The notes under the pieces are model-generated. The model was not told where the DNA came from and searched no databases. It saw only the letters and a program-made list of their open reading frames with translations. From the NCBI RefSeq assembly GCF_001584145.1, contig NZ_CP013232.1:310001-374000 (forward strand): a DNA stretch of 64,000 nt, read 5' to 3'. The stretch comes from Collimonas fungivorans (GTDB taxonomy: Bacteria > Pseudomonadota > Gammaproteobacteria > Burkholderiales > Burkholderiaceae_D). A program made the position numbers and the translations under genes. Each line of letters starts with the position of its first letter. The first letter of the stretch is position 1. This document shows, one piece after another, positions 43,072 through 51,405 of the stretch.

Positions 43072-43650
43072 ATGAGCCCGCCGAACAGCCCGCAGCCGAT
43101 GAACGACCAGGACCGAGACATCACTGCGACGGTCTTGCGTGAGCGCGCCAGGCTGGGGAATTTTATCCTGCGCCGGGTGCGCGATCCGGACGAAGCGGAC
43201 GACATCCTGCAGGATGTGTTCCAGGAATTCGTCCAGGCCTGTCGTCTTCCCGCTCCGATTGAACAAGCGAGTGCGTGGCTGTTTCGTGTCGCGCGCAATC
43301 GCATCATCGACCGTTTCCGCAAGAAGAAAGAACTGTCGGTCAACGAGGCGAGCGACGATCCGGACGACCCGGACAGCGAGTATCGGCTGGATCTTGCCTT
43401 GCCGGCGCCGGACGGACCGGAGGCTGTGCACGCCAGGTCGGCATTGCTGGCGGAATTGCAGCAGGCCCTCGATGAACTGCCGGCAAACCAGCGCGATGTG
43501 TTCATCGGACACGAACTCGAAGGGCTCAGTTTCAAGGAAATGGCCTCGCAAAGCGGTGTCGCCGTGAATACCCTGCTGGCGCGCAAGCGCTATGCGGTGC
43601 TGTATCTGCGCAGCCGCCTGCAAACGGTATATGAGGAATTTGACATCTAA
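43072..43650 (+). CDS. ECF-type RNA polymerase sigma factor
   Basis: 192 residues from ATG 43072 (an alternative ATG is at 43099; neither has a clear ribosome-binding site). Region 2 is shown by DEADDILQDVFQEFVQAC and ASAWLFRVARNRIIDRFRKK. Region 4 is shown by ALDELPANQRDVFIGHELEGLSFKEMASQSGVAVNTLLARKRYA. An acidic linker (DDPDDPDSE) joins them. It is the first gene of what looks like a four-gene operon: the next gene encodes a small membrane protein in the place usually held by an anti-sigma factor. Confidence 0.93.
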   Translation: MSPPNSPQPMNDQDRDITATVLRERARLGNFILRRVRDPDEADDILQDVFQEFVQACRLPAPIEQASAWLFRVARNRIIDRFRKKKELSVNEASDDPDDPDSEYRLDLALPAPDGPEAVHARSALLAELQQALDELPANQRDVFIGHELEGLSFKEMASQSGVAVNTLLARKRYAVLYLRSRLQTVYEEFDI

Positions 43651-43702
43651 TTTGGTACATGAGCTGGCAAATAAATGAGCTGGCAAATAAAGGAGCAGAA
43701 AG

Positions 43703-44002
43703 ATGAAAACGAGATTTCTCGGAAAATTGCTGATGATGCTGGCGTTCGCTGCCGTGCTCGGCGCCGCTGTCATGGTGTTATGGAACCTGGTAATGCCCGG
43801 GCTGTTCGCCGGTAGCCGCCCGATTGACTACTGGCATGCGCTCGGTTTGCTGGTTCTGAGCCGGATCCTGTTTGGCGGATTCCGCGGACACGGCGGCTGG
43901 CACGGCCGCAGGCGCTGGCAAAAATGGCAAGCAATGACGGCGGAAGAGCGCGAGCAGTTTCGCAAAGACCGCTCGGACTTTTGCCGGAAGGCCGAAGAGT
44001 GA
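43703..44002 (+). CDS. Small membrane protein next to ECF sigma factor, possible regulator
   Basis: 99 residues, AAGGAGCAGAAAG before the ATG. Two hydrophobic helices (about 9-33 and 43-60) frame GSRPIDYWHALGLLVLSRI, followed by a basic Gly/His/Arg-rich loop (GFRGHGGWHGRRRWQKW) and a charged C-terminal helix (MTAEEREQFRKDRSDFCRK) that should be cytoplasmic. No zinc-binding anti-sigma motif was seen. Position between an ECF sigma and a ferredoxin, with a 4-base overlap to the latter, suggests it senses or anchors something for the sigma factor; this is inference. Confidence 0.7.
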   Translation: MKTRFLGKLLMMLAFAAVLGAAVMVLWNLVMPGLFAGSRPIDYWHALGLLVLSRILFGGFRGHGGWHGRRRWQKWQAMTAEEREQFRKDRSDFCRKAEE

Positions 44003-44310
44003 GCGCAGCTAAAACCGTGGCAGCCGCTTGCAAGCAGGAACCGGGGGTAATCATCCCGGTTGTCAGCCTGAAGCGCTGCGAAGGCAAGGGCGATTGCGTG
44101 GCAGTCTGTCCGGAAAACGTGTTCCAGATCCGGCGTATCGACGACAGCGATTATCAAAACCTTGGTACATTACACAAATTCAAATTACGCGTGCACGGCA
44201 TGAAGGTCGCCTACACGCCAAACGCCGACGCGTGCCGTGCATGTGGTTTATGCGTCAGCGCCTGTCCCGAACATGCCATCACCCTTCAACGTTCCCTAGC
44301 CAGCATATGA
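43999..44310 (+). CDS. Ferredoxin, probable 7Fe type ([3Fe-4S][4Fe-4S])
   Basis: 103 residues from GTG 43999, overlapping the previous stop by four bases. The first cluster motif is CEGKGDCVAVCP: the second cysteine of the usual CxxCxxC is replaced by lysine. The second motif CRACGLCVSACP is complete. Seven motif cysteines in total fit a [3Fe-4S] plus [4Fe-4S] protein rather than a 2[4Fe-4S] one. An electron-transfer role is expected; the partner is not visible. The stop overlaps the start of an MFS gene (ATGA). Confidence 0.88.
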   Translation: MSAAKTVAAACKQEPGVIIPVVSLKRCEGKGDCVAVCPENVFQIRRIDDSDYQNLGTLHKFKLRVHGMKVAYTPNADACRACGLCVSACPEHAITLQRSLASI

Positions 44311-45563
44311 CGCCAGCAAACACCTCGCAGCCTTTGCAGTTTTCCCGTTACCAGAAATTTGTCGTCGGCATGCTGGCATTCCTGCAGTTCGCCGTCATCC
44401 TCGATTTCATGCTGATGTCGCCTCTGGGCGCCGTGATCATGCCGGCGCTGGCCATCGGTCCGAAGCAGTTCGGGCTGGTGGTCTCCGCCTATGCGTTCAG
44501 CGCCGGCCTGTCTGGGTTGCTGACGGCCGGCTTCGCCGATCGCTTCGACCGCAAGAAGCTCCTGCTGTTCTTTTATACCGGCTTCATCGTCGGAACGTTG
44601 TGGTGCGGGCTGGCGCAAAGCTTCGAAAGCCTGCTGCTGGCGCGCATCGTCACGGGTTTGTTCGGCGGCGTCATCGGTTCGGTGGTGCTGGCCATCTCGA
44701 CTGACCTGTTCCCGGTGCAGATGCGCGGCCGGGTGATGGGCCTGATCCAGACCGCGTTCGCCGCAAGCCAGGTGCTGGGCATCCCGATCGGACTGTACCT
44801 GTCCAACCGATGGGACTGGCATGTGCCGTTCATGGCAATGGCCGCCCTTGGCGTGGTCGGCGGACTGTTCGTGACCTGGCGCATGCAGCCGGTCACCGCT
44901 CACCTTGCAGTACCTCAGGAGCATAGCCCGTGGATGCACCTGTTTCACACGGTAACCGAACCGCGCTACCTGATGGCTTTCGCAACCACGGCATTACTGA
45001 CAACCGGCGGCTTCATGCTGATGCCGTTCAGCAGCGCGTATGCGGTGAGCAACCTGGGCATCGACCTGCACAGTCTGCCGACGGTCTACCTGGTCACGGG
45101 GCTGTGCACCATCTTCTTCGGCCCCATGATCGGCAAGGCCGCCGATACATTCGGCAAATTCCGCGTGTTCATACTCGGCACGGCGCTGTCTATCCTCATG
45201 GTGCTGATCTATACGCACCTCGGACCGACCTCCCTGCCGTTGCTGATCGTCGTCAATGCCTTCATGTTCGTCGGGATCTTCTCGCGCATGATTCCGTTCC
45301 AGGCGCTGGTGTCGTCGGTGCCGGCAACTACCCAGCGCGGCTCCTTCAACGCCATCAGCGCGTCGATCCAGCAACTGTCGGGCGGCATCGCCTCCGTCGT
45401 CGCCGGCCACATCGTCACGCTCGGGGCGGATGGCAAGCTGCAGCACTTCGACACGGTCGGCTACGTGGTGGTCGGTACATCGCTGGTGGCGCTGATGCTG
45501 CTGTGGCGTCTGCAGCGCAGCCCGGGGAGCGGGCCGACGCCGCAGCCGGCAGCCGCCCTTTAA
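44307..45563 (+). CDS. MFS transporter, drug/metabolite efflux type
   Basis: 418 residues from ATG 44307, which overlaps the ferredoxin stop by four bases; the longer frame upstream is a shadow of the ferredoxin gene. Twelve helices are expected. The motif-A loop reads GFADRFDRKKLLL between helices 2 and 3, and RIVTGLFGGVIGSVVLAISTDLFP is a typical helix 4-5 segment. It resembles the AraJ/Bcr-like drug:H+ antiporter group. Translational coupling to the ECF-ferredoxin genes suggests stress-induced export. Substrate unknown. Confidence 0.9.
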   Translation: MTPANTSQPLQFSRYQKFVVGMLAFLQFAVILDFMLMSPLGAVIMPALAIGPKQFGLVVSAYAFSAGLSGLLTAGFADRFDRKKLLLFFYTGFIVGTLWCGLAQSFESLLLARIVTGLFGGVIGSVVLAISTDLFPVQMRGRVMGLIQTAFAASQVLGIPIGLYLSNRWDWHVPFMAMAALGVVGGLFVTWRMQPVTAHLAVPQEHSPWMHLFHTVTEPRYLMAFATTALLTTGGFMLMPFSSAYAVSNLGIDLHSLPTVYLVTGLCTIFFGPMIGKAADTFGKFRVFILGTALSILMVLIYTHLGPTSLPLLIVVNAFMFVGIFSRMIPFQALVSSVPATTQRGSFNAISASIQQLSGGIASVVAGHIVTLGADGKLQHFDTVGYVVVGTSLVALMLLWRLQRSPGSGPTPQPAAAL

Positions 45564-45605
45564 CACGTCAAATTTTTAAGGTTCTTTCACGGATTAACGG
45601 AAAGA

Positions 45606-45674
45606 CGTAGGGTGGGCAGATCTTCTGCCCACGCTGTAGGGATGGTCCGCGTGGGCACAGGTGCTCACCCTACG
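45606..45674. repeat. Nested inverted-repeat intergenic element
   Basis: Outer arms CGTAGGGTG (45606-45614) and CACCCTACG (45666-45674) are exactly complementary; inside, GCCCACGC (45627-45634) pairs with GCGTGGGC (45649-45656) and GGCAGATCTTCTGCC is a near-palindrome. It sits between the convergent MFS and ParB-like genes. The 'GTAGGGTGGGC' type resembles dispersed intergenic repeats of proteobacteria (recalled, not checked). Confidence 0.65.
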
Positions 45675-45756
45675 AGTTTGTGCAAATCTTGATGAGCCTG
45701 ATTTTTTCTAAGGACTCTCTAGGCGGCGATCTAAACCCGGCGGTATGCGCAGCGAA

Positions 45757-46560
45757 CTATTGTCCGCTGCGCGCCTCCGCCAGCGCAATGGTCAAGTGCT
45801 GCACTTTCTTTTTCAGCTGATCACGTTCCTGGGTGAGTTCAACCACTTGCTGCAGCAGGCGGTGGATCTCGATTTGTTCGGGCGTGGCGTCTTCCGGCGG
45901 CGGGTCCTGTTCGGGCTTGGGCGGCAGCCGGGCTTCACGCACTTGCCTTGCTGCCTGGCGCAGCTCTTTCTTGCCGCCGGCAACCGCCGCTACCTGCTTC
46001 TCGCTGGGCAGGGAGGCTACGGCGGCCGCGGCATTGATGGAAATCAGGCCCGACTTTACTGCTCCCACCAGTTCAGGCGCGGCCGTTTTCTGGATTTTCT
46101 CGATTTGTCCCAGGGTCGCGCTGCTCACCCGCGCTGTACGCGCAACGGCTTCCCGGGTCCATGGTGGCTCGCCGTTGGACTGGGCGGAAGCATCGGTCCC
46201 GGCCGGCGTCGCTGTCGATTGCTGGGCCTGCTCCTGGCGCGCCGCCACGATCTCTTTCTTGCGCAATGCCAGCACGCCGCGCTGGAAATCCGATACGCTT
46301 CGCCGTCCGAGGTGATTGTCGATCATCCACAGGTGCACGTCTTCGATCGACTGGAAGGTATGGTTCTGCATGGTGTTGAACGGAATCTGGTGTTTCTGGC
46401 AGATACCGTAGCGGTTGTGCCCGTCCACCAGCAGATCGCCCCACAGCACCAGCGCATCGCGGCAGCCTTCAGCCAGCAAGCTGCGTTCCAGCGCAGCGAA
46501 TTCGTCTTCGGTCAGCGGATCTATATAGGCGCGCAGGTCTTCGTTGATAATGATGGTCAT
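45757..46560 (-). CDS. Orphan ParB/Spo0J-like protein with N-terminal ParB domain
   Basis: 267 residues from MTIIINEDL; an upstream in-frame ATG (46773) reads into the next gene's region and was not used. The N-terminal ParB-type domain (about 5-85) has DEFAALERSLLAEGCRDALVLW and the signature LLVDGHNRYGIC. A helix-turn-helix region (about 135-165) has WTREAVARTARVSSATLGQI. The C-terminus (about 225-265) is a leucine/glutamine coiled coil (HRLLQQVVELTQERDQLKKK). No ParA lies next to it; such solitary proteins are often plasmid- or phage-derived DNA-binding factors. The GxxR(R/H)xxA box of chromosomal ParB is not seen, so CTPase activity is doubtful. Confidence 0.8.
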   Translation of the reverse strand: MTIIINEDLRAYIDPLTEDEFAALERSLLAEGCRDALVLWGDLLVDGHNRYGICQKHQIPFNTMQNHTFQSIEDVHLWMIDNHLGRRSVSDFQRGVLALRKKEIVAARQEQAQQSTATPAGTDASAQSNGEPPWTREAVARTARVSSATLGQIEKIQKTAAPELVGAVKSGLISINAAAAVASLPSEKQVAAVAGGKKELRQAARQVREARLPPKPEQDPPPEDATPEQIEIHRLLQQVVELTQERDQLKKKVQHLTIALAEARSGQ

Positions 46561-46760
46561 GGCTCGGCAGAAATAAAATGATAGCGTGGTAGTGTACGTC
46601 AACGGCAGTCCGTTCCATTCCAGGCTATTGGATAGACTGGATCGGATTTTACCTCGCGCCATGGCATGTTTATTGCCTAAATAATGAGCGCATGTCCGCC
46701 GATTCCGGTGCACGAAGCATCGGGATGGCCATAGATAAACATCTTCGTACGGGTGACCTG

Positions 46761-47555
46761 ATGAGATTTGCAAAACTCCTTCTGCTGTGCCTCGGTCTAT
46801 GCCTCATGGCAGTGCAAAATGCGCAGGCCGATGCACTGGCCGATATCCAGAAGCGCGGCATCCTGCGCATTGCGGTGCCGCAGGATTTTGCGCCGTTCGG
46901 GTCCGTCACCCAAGACATGAAGCTGCAGGGACTGGACATCGATGTGGCAACGCTGATCGCCAAGAACATGGGATTGAAGCTGGAGCTGGTGCCGGTCACG
47001 AGCGCCAACCGCATCGCCTATCTGCAAACGCGCAAGGCCGATCTGGCGATTTCCACATTGGGCAAGAATGCCGAACGGGAAAAAGTCATCGCCTTTTCAC
47101 AGCCGTATTCACCCTATAACAACAGCGTGTTCGGTCCCGCCAGTGTGAAAGTCTCCGGCCCTGCCGACCTGGCCGGAAAAACCATCGGTGTCGCCCGCGG
47201 CACATTCCAGGACAGCCAGCTGACCGAAACCGCGCCGCCCAGCGCCGTGATCAAGCGCTATGAAGACAACAATGGCATGATCGCAGCCTACCTGGCGGGC
47301 CAGGTGCAGCTGGTCGGCACCGGCGATTTTGTCGCCGTTGCGCTGGCCGGAAAAGCCGCCAGCAACAAACCGCAGATGAAATACATCATCCAGGAGTCCG
47401 CCTGTTATGTCGGCCTGCTCAAGGAAGAGCCAGCGCTGATGGCAAAGGTGAACGCCGCGCTAAGCCAGGCGAAGAAGAGCAATGAATTGAACGCGATCGT
47501 GCAAAAATGGCTGAACGTGCCGCTGCCTGGGAAATTGGCAGTGCAGTTTGAATAG
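46761..47555 (+). CDS. Periplasmic amino-acid-type substrate-binding protein (SBP_bac_3)
   Basis: 264 residues from ATG 46761, which begins directly at the signal peptide (MRFAKLLLLCLGLCLMAVQNAQA). Family 3 solute-binding features: LRIAVPQDFAPFGSV, GLDIDVATLIAKNMG, RIAYLQTRKADLAISTLGKNAEREKVIAFSQPY and DLAGKTIGVARGTFQD. Ligands of this family are usually polar amino acids. No permease or ATPase genes follow, so it is an orphan here or serves a transporter elsewhere. Divergent from the ParB-like gene across 200 bases. Confidence 0.9.
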   Translation: MRFAKLLLLCLGLCLMAVQNAQADALADIQKRGILRIAVPQDFAPFGSVTQDMKLQGLDIDVATLIAKNMGLKLELVPVTSANRIAYLQTRKADLAISTLGKNAEREKVIAFSQPYSPYNNSVFGPASVKVSGPADLAGKTIGVARGTFQDSQLTETAPPSAVIKRYEDNNGMIAAYLAGQVQLVGTGDFVAVALAGKAASNKPQMKYIIQESACYVGLLKEEPALMAKVNAALSQAKKSNELNAIVQKWLNVPLPGKLAVQFE

Positions 47556-47700
47556 ATACCTGGGCCCGGCCAGGAAGATATATTGGACGATGCAGCCGTC
47601 AGCCTTGGCTCGGTATCGCCGGTTTTTCCGCCTGGACGACAACAGCCGCCATTTCTAATACCATGGGAGCCATTGGAACACGTATATACAGGAGGCTTTC

Positions 47701-47982
47701 ATGGAGATGAAGCGCATCAATGCCGGGAAATTGCGTGCCATCGGATATGAACCGCGCGAGCGTACGCTGCGGGTCGAGCTCGACGACGGCAGCGTCATAG
47801 ATTATTCAGGTGTCGGAAACGAGGTCTGGCGCCGGCTGTCGACCTCGGGCGCGGCGTGGAGCTATTACCGCGACAACATAGAAGAGGAATTCACAAGCCG
47901 CCGAGGCGTCGCACAATCCAAAAAGAAATCCAATCCTCTTGAAGATCTGTTTAAAGCCCCTGGTGATGATGCAGAACCTTGA
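47701..47982 (+). CDS. KTSC-domain protein
   Basis: 93 residues with an ideal AGGAGG 6 bases before the ATG. The KTSC domain occupies about 4-62: INAGKLRAIGYEPRERTLRVELDDGSVIDYSGV, then EVWRRLSTSGAAWSYYRDNI. The domain is small and probably binds nucleic acid or protein; it is often found alone or beside lysyl-tRNA synthetase-like and phage genes. A charged, disordered tail follows. Exact role unknown. Confidence 0.88.
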   Translation: MEMKRINAGKLRAIGYEPRERTLRVELDDGSVIDYSGVGNEVWRRLSTSGAAWSYYRDNIEEEFTSRRGVAQSKKKSNPLEDLFKAPGDDAEP

Positions 47983-48075
47983 GCGGTGGGGCGATATCAT
48001 TTGCTCGCATGTGCACAAGCGGCCAATTGCGGATGGCCGAAAGCGTCAGACAAACTGAGGGTGATTCACATACTC

Positions 48076-48660
48076 TTAATCCAGGATAAGCAAACTGCGG
48101 ACCCGCATCCGCAACTCTGGCAGTAATTCCTGTTCAAACCAAGGATTGCGTTTGAGCCATAAATTGTTGCGTGGACTGGGATGCGGGAGCGGCACGACAT
48201 CTGGCCAGTAGCTACGCCAGGCCCGTACCAGTTCGGTCACATTTGCCTGAGCGCCGGGCAAATGATATTGCTGCGCGTACTGGCCGATAACCAGGGTCAG
48301 CTGAACGCGCTTGAGTCTCGATAGGATTTTTTCGCGCCATGCCGGCGCGCATTCCGGGCGTGGCGCAAGATCACCTGACTTGCCCGTGCCAGGGTAGCAA
48401 AACCCCATCGGAACAATGGCGACAATACGGGGATCGTAAAATAGTTCCTTGGATATACCCAACCAGTCACGCAAACGATCTCCGCTTGCATCGTCGAACG
48501 GGATGCCGCTGGCATGTACCTTACTGCCCGGCGCTTGCCCGACGATCAAGATGCGCGAACCGAGTTCTGCCTGGAGGACTGGCCTGGGGCCAAGCGGCAG
48601 CTGCGCTGCACACAAAGTACATTGGCGGATGTCTTTTAATAATGACGCGAACGTTGACAT
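48076..48660 (-). CDS. Uracil-DNA glycosylase family protein
   Basis: 194 residues. CTLCAAQLPLGPRPV with two close cysteines near the N-terminus, ILIVGQAPGSKVHASGIPFDDASGDRLRDWL as motif 1, and PLPHPSPRNNLW as the C-terminal motif (HPSP..N) fit the uracil-DNA glycosylase superfamily, in a subgroup distinct from Ung and from the classic four-Cys Fe-S family 4. It may excise damaged bases or act on other nucleic acid lesions; activity is not assured by sequence. It is on the minus strand, convergent with the KTSC gene. Confidence 0.85.
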   Translation of the reverse strand: MSTFASLLKDIRQCTLCAAQLPLGPRPVLQAELGSRILIVGQAPGSKVHASGIPFDDASGDRLRDWLGISKELFYDPRIVAIVPMGFCYPGTGKSGDLAPRPECAPAWREKILSRLKRVQLTLVIGQYAQQYHLPGAQANVTELVRAWRSYWPDVVPLPHPSPRNNLWLKRNPWFEQELLPELRMRVRSLLILD

Positions 48661-48912
48661 GGTCTACCTGCGATCAAGAGTAAAGGCAATCAAGGCGAAG
48701 GTGGTAGCGCTCCAAAGTACAGACTTCATTTACGCCTCATCTCGTCCGGCTGATGGTTTATATTATGCCTGCTTGGTTAAGCTAGCGCAGCTGCCATTTT
48801 CCAATGCCGGCTATCGGCGAATCCACGGCCAAGAGCGGCCATCCGATCAATCCGCGGATCTGGCATGTCTTTGTTCGACGATCAGATTGCATGCAACGAC
48901 AGGCGTCAACAT
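48661..48912. other. Intergenic stretch with one copy of the CGGCCAAGAGCGG repeat
   Basis: 252 bases between divergent UDG-like and GNAT genes. ACGGCCAAGAGCGGCCATCC occurs at about 48826-48845, a copy of the short repeat also seen near 50202, 50830, 51332 and 51658. No gene recognised. Confidence 0.5.
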
Positions 48913-49512
48913 ATGACCACACAAGTACCGAAAATCCTATTTAATGCCACAGACTTTGAAGCCAGGAAGTTAACCGAGGACGATCTGCCCGCGTTGCAGG
49001 ATTTCTTCATTGCCAATCCCGAGTACTTCCTGGCAGTCAACGGCATGTTGCCTCGGCCTGATGAGGCCAGGCAGGAGTTTGAAGATCGACCGCCCGCTGA
49101 TATGCCTTTCGATGAAGTGTATATGATCGGCTTTGTGGACAGAGCAGACCACTTCGTGGGAATGGCAACGGTTCTTTCCAATCTCTTTGCTCCGCACGTC
49201 TGGCACATCGGCACGTTCATTGTCGCCACTTCGCTTCACGGGACTGGCACTGCCGGGTTCCTGTACCAGCGGCTTGAGGATTGGGCCAAAGAAGAAGGCG
49301 CATACTGGTTGCGCTTGGGCGTCGTAGCCGGCAACCTGAAGGCAGAGCGCTTCTGGGAGAAGGTCGGGTACCAGGAGACCCGTCGTCGTACCGGTGCGCA
49401 ATTAGGTAACATGACCCATACGATTCGAGTGTTCGTGAAACCGCTTCGTATGTCCGGCCTGGAAGAGTACTTGAGTTTGGTTGCTCGCGATCAGCCGGAG
49501 CCGGAGTCATAG
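48913..49512 (+). CDS. GNAT family N-acetyltransferase
   Basis: 199 residues from ATG 48913 (an earlier in-frame ATG at 48865 overlaps the repeat region). RKLTEDDLPALQDFFIANPEYFLAV opens the domain; HIGTFIVATSLHGTGTAGFLYQRLEDWAKEEGAYWLRLGVVAGNLKAERFWEKVGYQET is the classic acetyl-CoA loop and C-terminal half, with AERFWEKVGY as motif B. The N-terminal FIANPEYFLAVNGMLP resembles GNATs annotated as acting on small molecules. Substrate unknown. First gene of the cassette-like stretch. Confidence 0.88.
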   Translation: MTTQVPKILFNATDFEARKLTEDDLPALQDFFIANPEYFLAVNGMLPRPDEARQEFEDRPPADMPFDEVYMIGFVDRADHFVGMATVLSNLFAPHVWHIGTFIVATSLHGTGTAGFLYQRLEDWAKEEGAYWLRLGVVAGNLKAERFWEKVGYQETRRRTGAQLGNMTHTIRVFVKPLRMSGLEEYLSLVARDQPEPES

Positions 49513-49799
49513 TCGTCGAGGAGTTGCATTCTACATTTTGCTATTGATGACGATAATCCACCGGTTGAATCCGCAGCCAATTGTGGACGGTCAAATTAAC
49601 TTCTGAATATGGCTGAAAAATTTCAGGAAACAGGATCAGATCTTTTAATGACACATCCGATTAATATCGATGAGTTCGAGTGCTTACAGGTAGGATAGTA
49701 GGCTCTGTTATCGATCGATATTTCATTACAAGACCTGACCATACGCACTTTAAAAACATCTTGTGGCAAACTAAAAAATCATCAAATTTGGAGTGCCCG
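49513..49799. other. Intergenic stretch, nothing recognised
   Basis: 287 bases, A+T-richer than the window average. No gene, clear hairpin or repeat copy seen; it must hold the promoter of the DUF7661 gene if that is not read through. Confidence 0.4.
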
Positions 49800-50018
49800 A
49801 TGCCTGAATACCGGTTCAATGTCTTTGGCAGGCTCATAGCGATCGTTGCCTCTGGCGATGGTTGGGAAACATTTGTGCTTGGCCCAGAAGGCAAGCGCCG
49901 ATCTGCCGAGTTCGTCGTACCGAATTTCATTCCCGCCGAAGAGCTGGCGCAATATCTCGGGGACTTGTTTCATGAGAATGCAACGCCCAAGCGTAATGAC
50001 GTAACCCAAATTGAATGA
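49800..50018 (+). CDS. DUF7661-like small protein
   Basis: 72 residues from MPEYRFNVFGRL. This start was chosen over the ATG at 49680 because GGAG lies 6 bases upstream and the family begins 'YRFNVFGR'. Visible features: YRFNVFGRLIAIVASGDGWETFVLGPEGKRR then PAEELAQYLGDLFHENA, a small beta-beta-alpha unit found widely as a stand-alone protein of unknown function in proteobacteria. Frame and start look good. Confidence 0.75.
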   Translation: MPEYRFNVFGRLIAIVASGDGWETFVLGPEGKRRSAEFVVPNFIPAEELAQYLGDLFHENATPKRNDVTQIE

Positions 50019-50199
50019 TGTTTGCGTGTACAAGCTCGGTCGTCTCGAATCAGGTCAATGGGTTAAACATTCGCGCTCGCCAGTCTTCCGGTTAAGGGGT
50101 ATTCACGATTACCCGCAATCGCCAATTTCAGCCCCTCCGACCAGACTCTTTAGTTCTATTGCTTAGCTAATTTCGGTGTGGCAGGATATGCTAAAAGCC

Positions 50200-50226
50200 A
50201 AGCGGCCAAGAGCGAGCATCGGCAGC
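50200..50226. repeat. Short cassette-linked repeat copy (CGGCCAAGAGCG type)
   Basis: AGCGGCCAAGAGCGAGCATC within 50200-50226, about 30 bases before the start of the GNAT gene at 50253. One of several degenerate copies between genes of this stretch. Confidence 0.5.
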
Positions 50227-50252
50227 GACTTGATGGAGTGGTAATAATATCT

Positions 50253-50747
50253 ATGAAAATTCGACGTGGCCTTGAATGCGAGGCGCCCATGCTCACTGCC
50301 GTAGCAAACCAAGCTAAGGCTCATTGGCCGTACACAGTGGCCCAGCTCGAAGCGTGGCGCGAGGACTTGACGATCACAGGCTCCTATGTTGCGCGATCGT
50401 TCACCTACGTTGCCGAAGTCAATGGAGAGATTGCTGGTTTCTATTCACTCTGTGCGACAGAGTCTATGTCCGGATGGCCGCTTGAGCATCTATGGGTCGT
50501 ACCGGATTGCATGGGGCGTGGAGTCGGAAGGGCACTACTGCGGCATGCGGCAGGTCTAGCCGCCGGAAACGGCGTGGAGAACCTCACGATCGATGCGGAA
50601 CCGTACGCCGAACCGTTCTATATTGCGTGTGGAGCACAGCGCATCGGTGTCGTCGCTGCCGCCCTAGAAGGTGAACCTCTACGCCAGCGCCCCCAGATGC
50701 TTCTAGCAACGTATTCAGTCGACAACAGCGATCCGGTAACTCAATGA
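50253..50747 (+). CDS. GNAT family N-acetyltransferase
   Basis: 164 residues from ATG 50253 (MKIRRGLECEAP); an upstream in-frame ATG (50178) would translate through the repeat copy. Acetyl-CoA loop: LEHLWVVPDCMGRGVGRALLRHA, with the Q/R-x-x-G-x-G/A pattern as MGRGVGRA. C-terminal NLTIDAEPYAEPFYIACGAQRIG is motif B. Distinct from the GNAT at 48913, with which it shares only the fold. Substrate unknown. Confidence 0.87.
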   Translation: MKIRRGLECEAPMLTAVANQAKAHWPYTVAQLEAWREDLTITGSYVARSFTYVAEVNGEIAGFYSLCATESMSGWPLEHLWVVPDCMGRGVGRALLRHAAGLAAGNGVENLTIDAEPYAEPFYIACGAQRIGVVAAALEGEPLRQRPQMLLATYSVDNSDPVTQ

Positions 50748-50828
50748 TTACTCCGAACCGACTCGAAGGCCCGGATAGACCATTAGGAATTGACCATGTC
50801 TACTAAGGGCTTGTGGCGACCGGCAACA

Positions 50829-50853
50829 CCCGGCCAGGAGCGGACAGACAATG
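50829..50853. repeat. Short cassette-linked repeat copy
   Basis: CCGGCCAGGAGCGGACAGAC lies within this range, 34 bases before the next start codon. Same family as the copies at 48826, 50200 and 51331. Confidence 0.5.
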
Positions 50854-50886
50854 AAGCGCAATGACGTAATTTACTAGAGAAATAAA

Positions 50887-51324
50887 ATGACAAAAACACT
50901 AGCAGAAAAAAGAAAAGAAACGTTTAGCCGATTCTATGAAGAACTCATGCCAGTGTTAGTTGAATTTGTCGGTCAAATGGGGATTATCCCTGGGCACGCG
51001 GTACTTAAACAAGCGGCCGAGTGCGCTCCTTATTTGAGCCAAGCTTTAGAAAATATGGTCATTGCCGAGGATGATAAGGCATGGCTTTTCACTAGAGTCG
51101 GCTACTTTGTCGGCGAGTACTTCGCCCAAAAATACAGTGGGGCTTGGTATGTAAATGAGATCGAAGGATCTCGTTATTTTGCGAGGTATGTCGTCGGAAA
51201 ATTTTCCAGAATCACAAATCCCGCTTCGATGATCGACCCATTCCAGATTGCAGAGTTCTATGTCCAACAGCCAGCACCGCGGCATCTTGTGAAACTGCTT
51301 ACTGAGGTGGAAACAGAACTATGA
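50887..51324 (+). CDS. Protein of unknown function, acquired-looking
   Basis: 145 residues, AGAGAAATAAA before the ATG. No family recognised. A basic N-terminal helix (KTLAEKRKETFSRFYEEL) is followed by a hydrophobic segment, then an aromatic-rich middle (WLFTRVGYFVGEYFAQKYSGAWYVNE) and a C-terminal FAEFYVQQ-like helical part. Low-GC codon use compared with neighbours suggests transfer. The compact, aromatic, single-domain form resembles immunity-type proteins of polymorphic toxin systems, but no toxin is nearby. Confidence 0.65.
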   Translation: MTKTLAEKRKETFSRFYEELMPVLVEFVGQMGIIPGHAVLKQAAECAPYLSQALENMVIAEDDKAWLFTRVGYFVGEYFAQKYSGAWYVNEIEGSRYFARYVVGKFSRITNPASMIDPFQIAEFYVQQPAPRHLVKLLTEVETEL

Positions 51325-51330
51325 CTTCTA

Positions 51331-51355
51331 TCGGCAAGAGCGGACGTTCGGCAAA
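51331..51355. repeat. Short cassette-linked repeat copy
   Basis: TCGGCAAGAGCGGACGTTCG begins at 51331, 7 bases after the stop of the preceding gene. Closest of all copies to the consensus ending GGACATTCG. Confidence 0.5.
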
Positions 51356-51405
51356 GCGCTAAGGCTCCCAAAAAAGGACGATAGATACATAACGCGAAAA
51401 ATATA

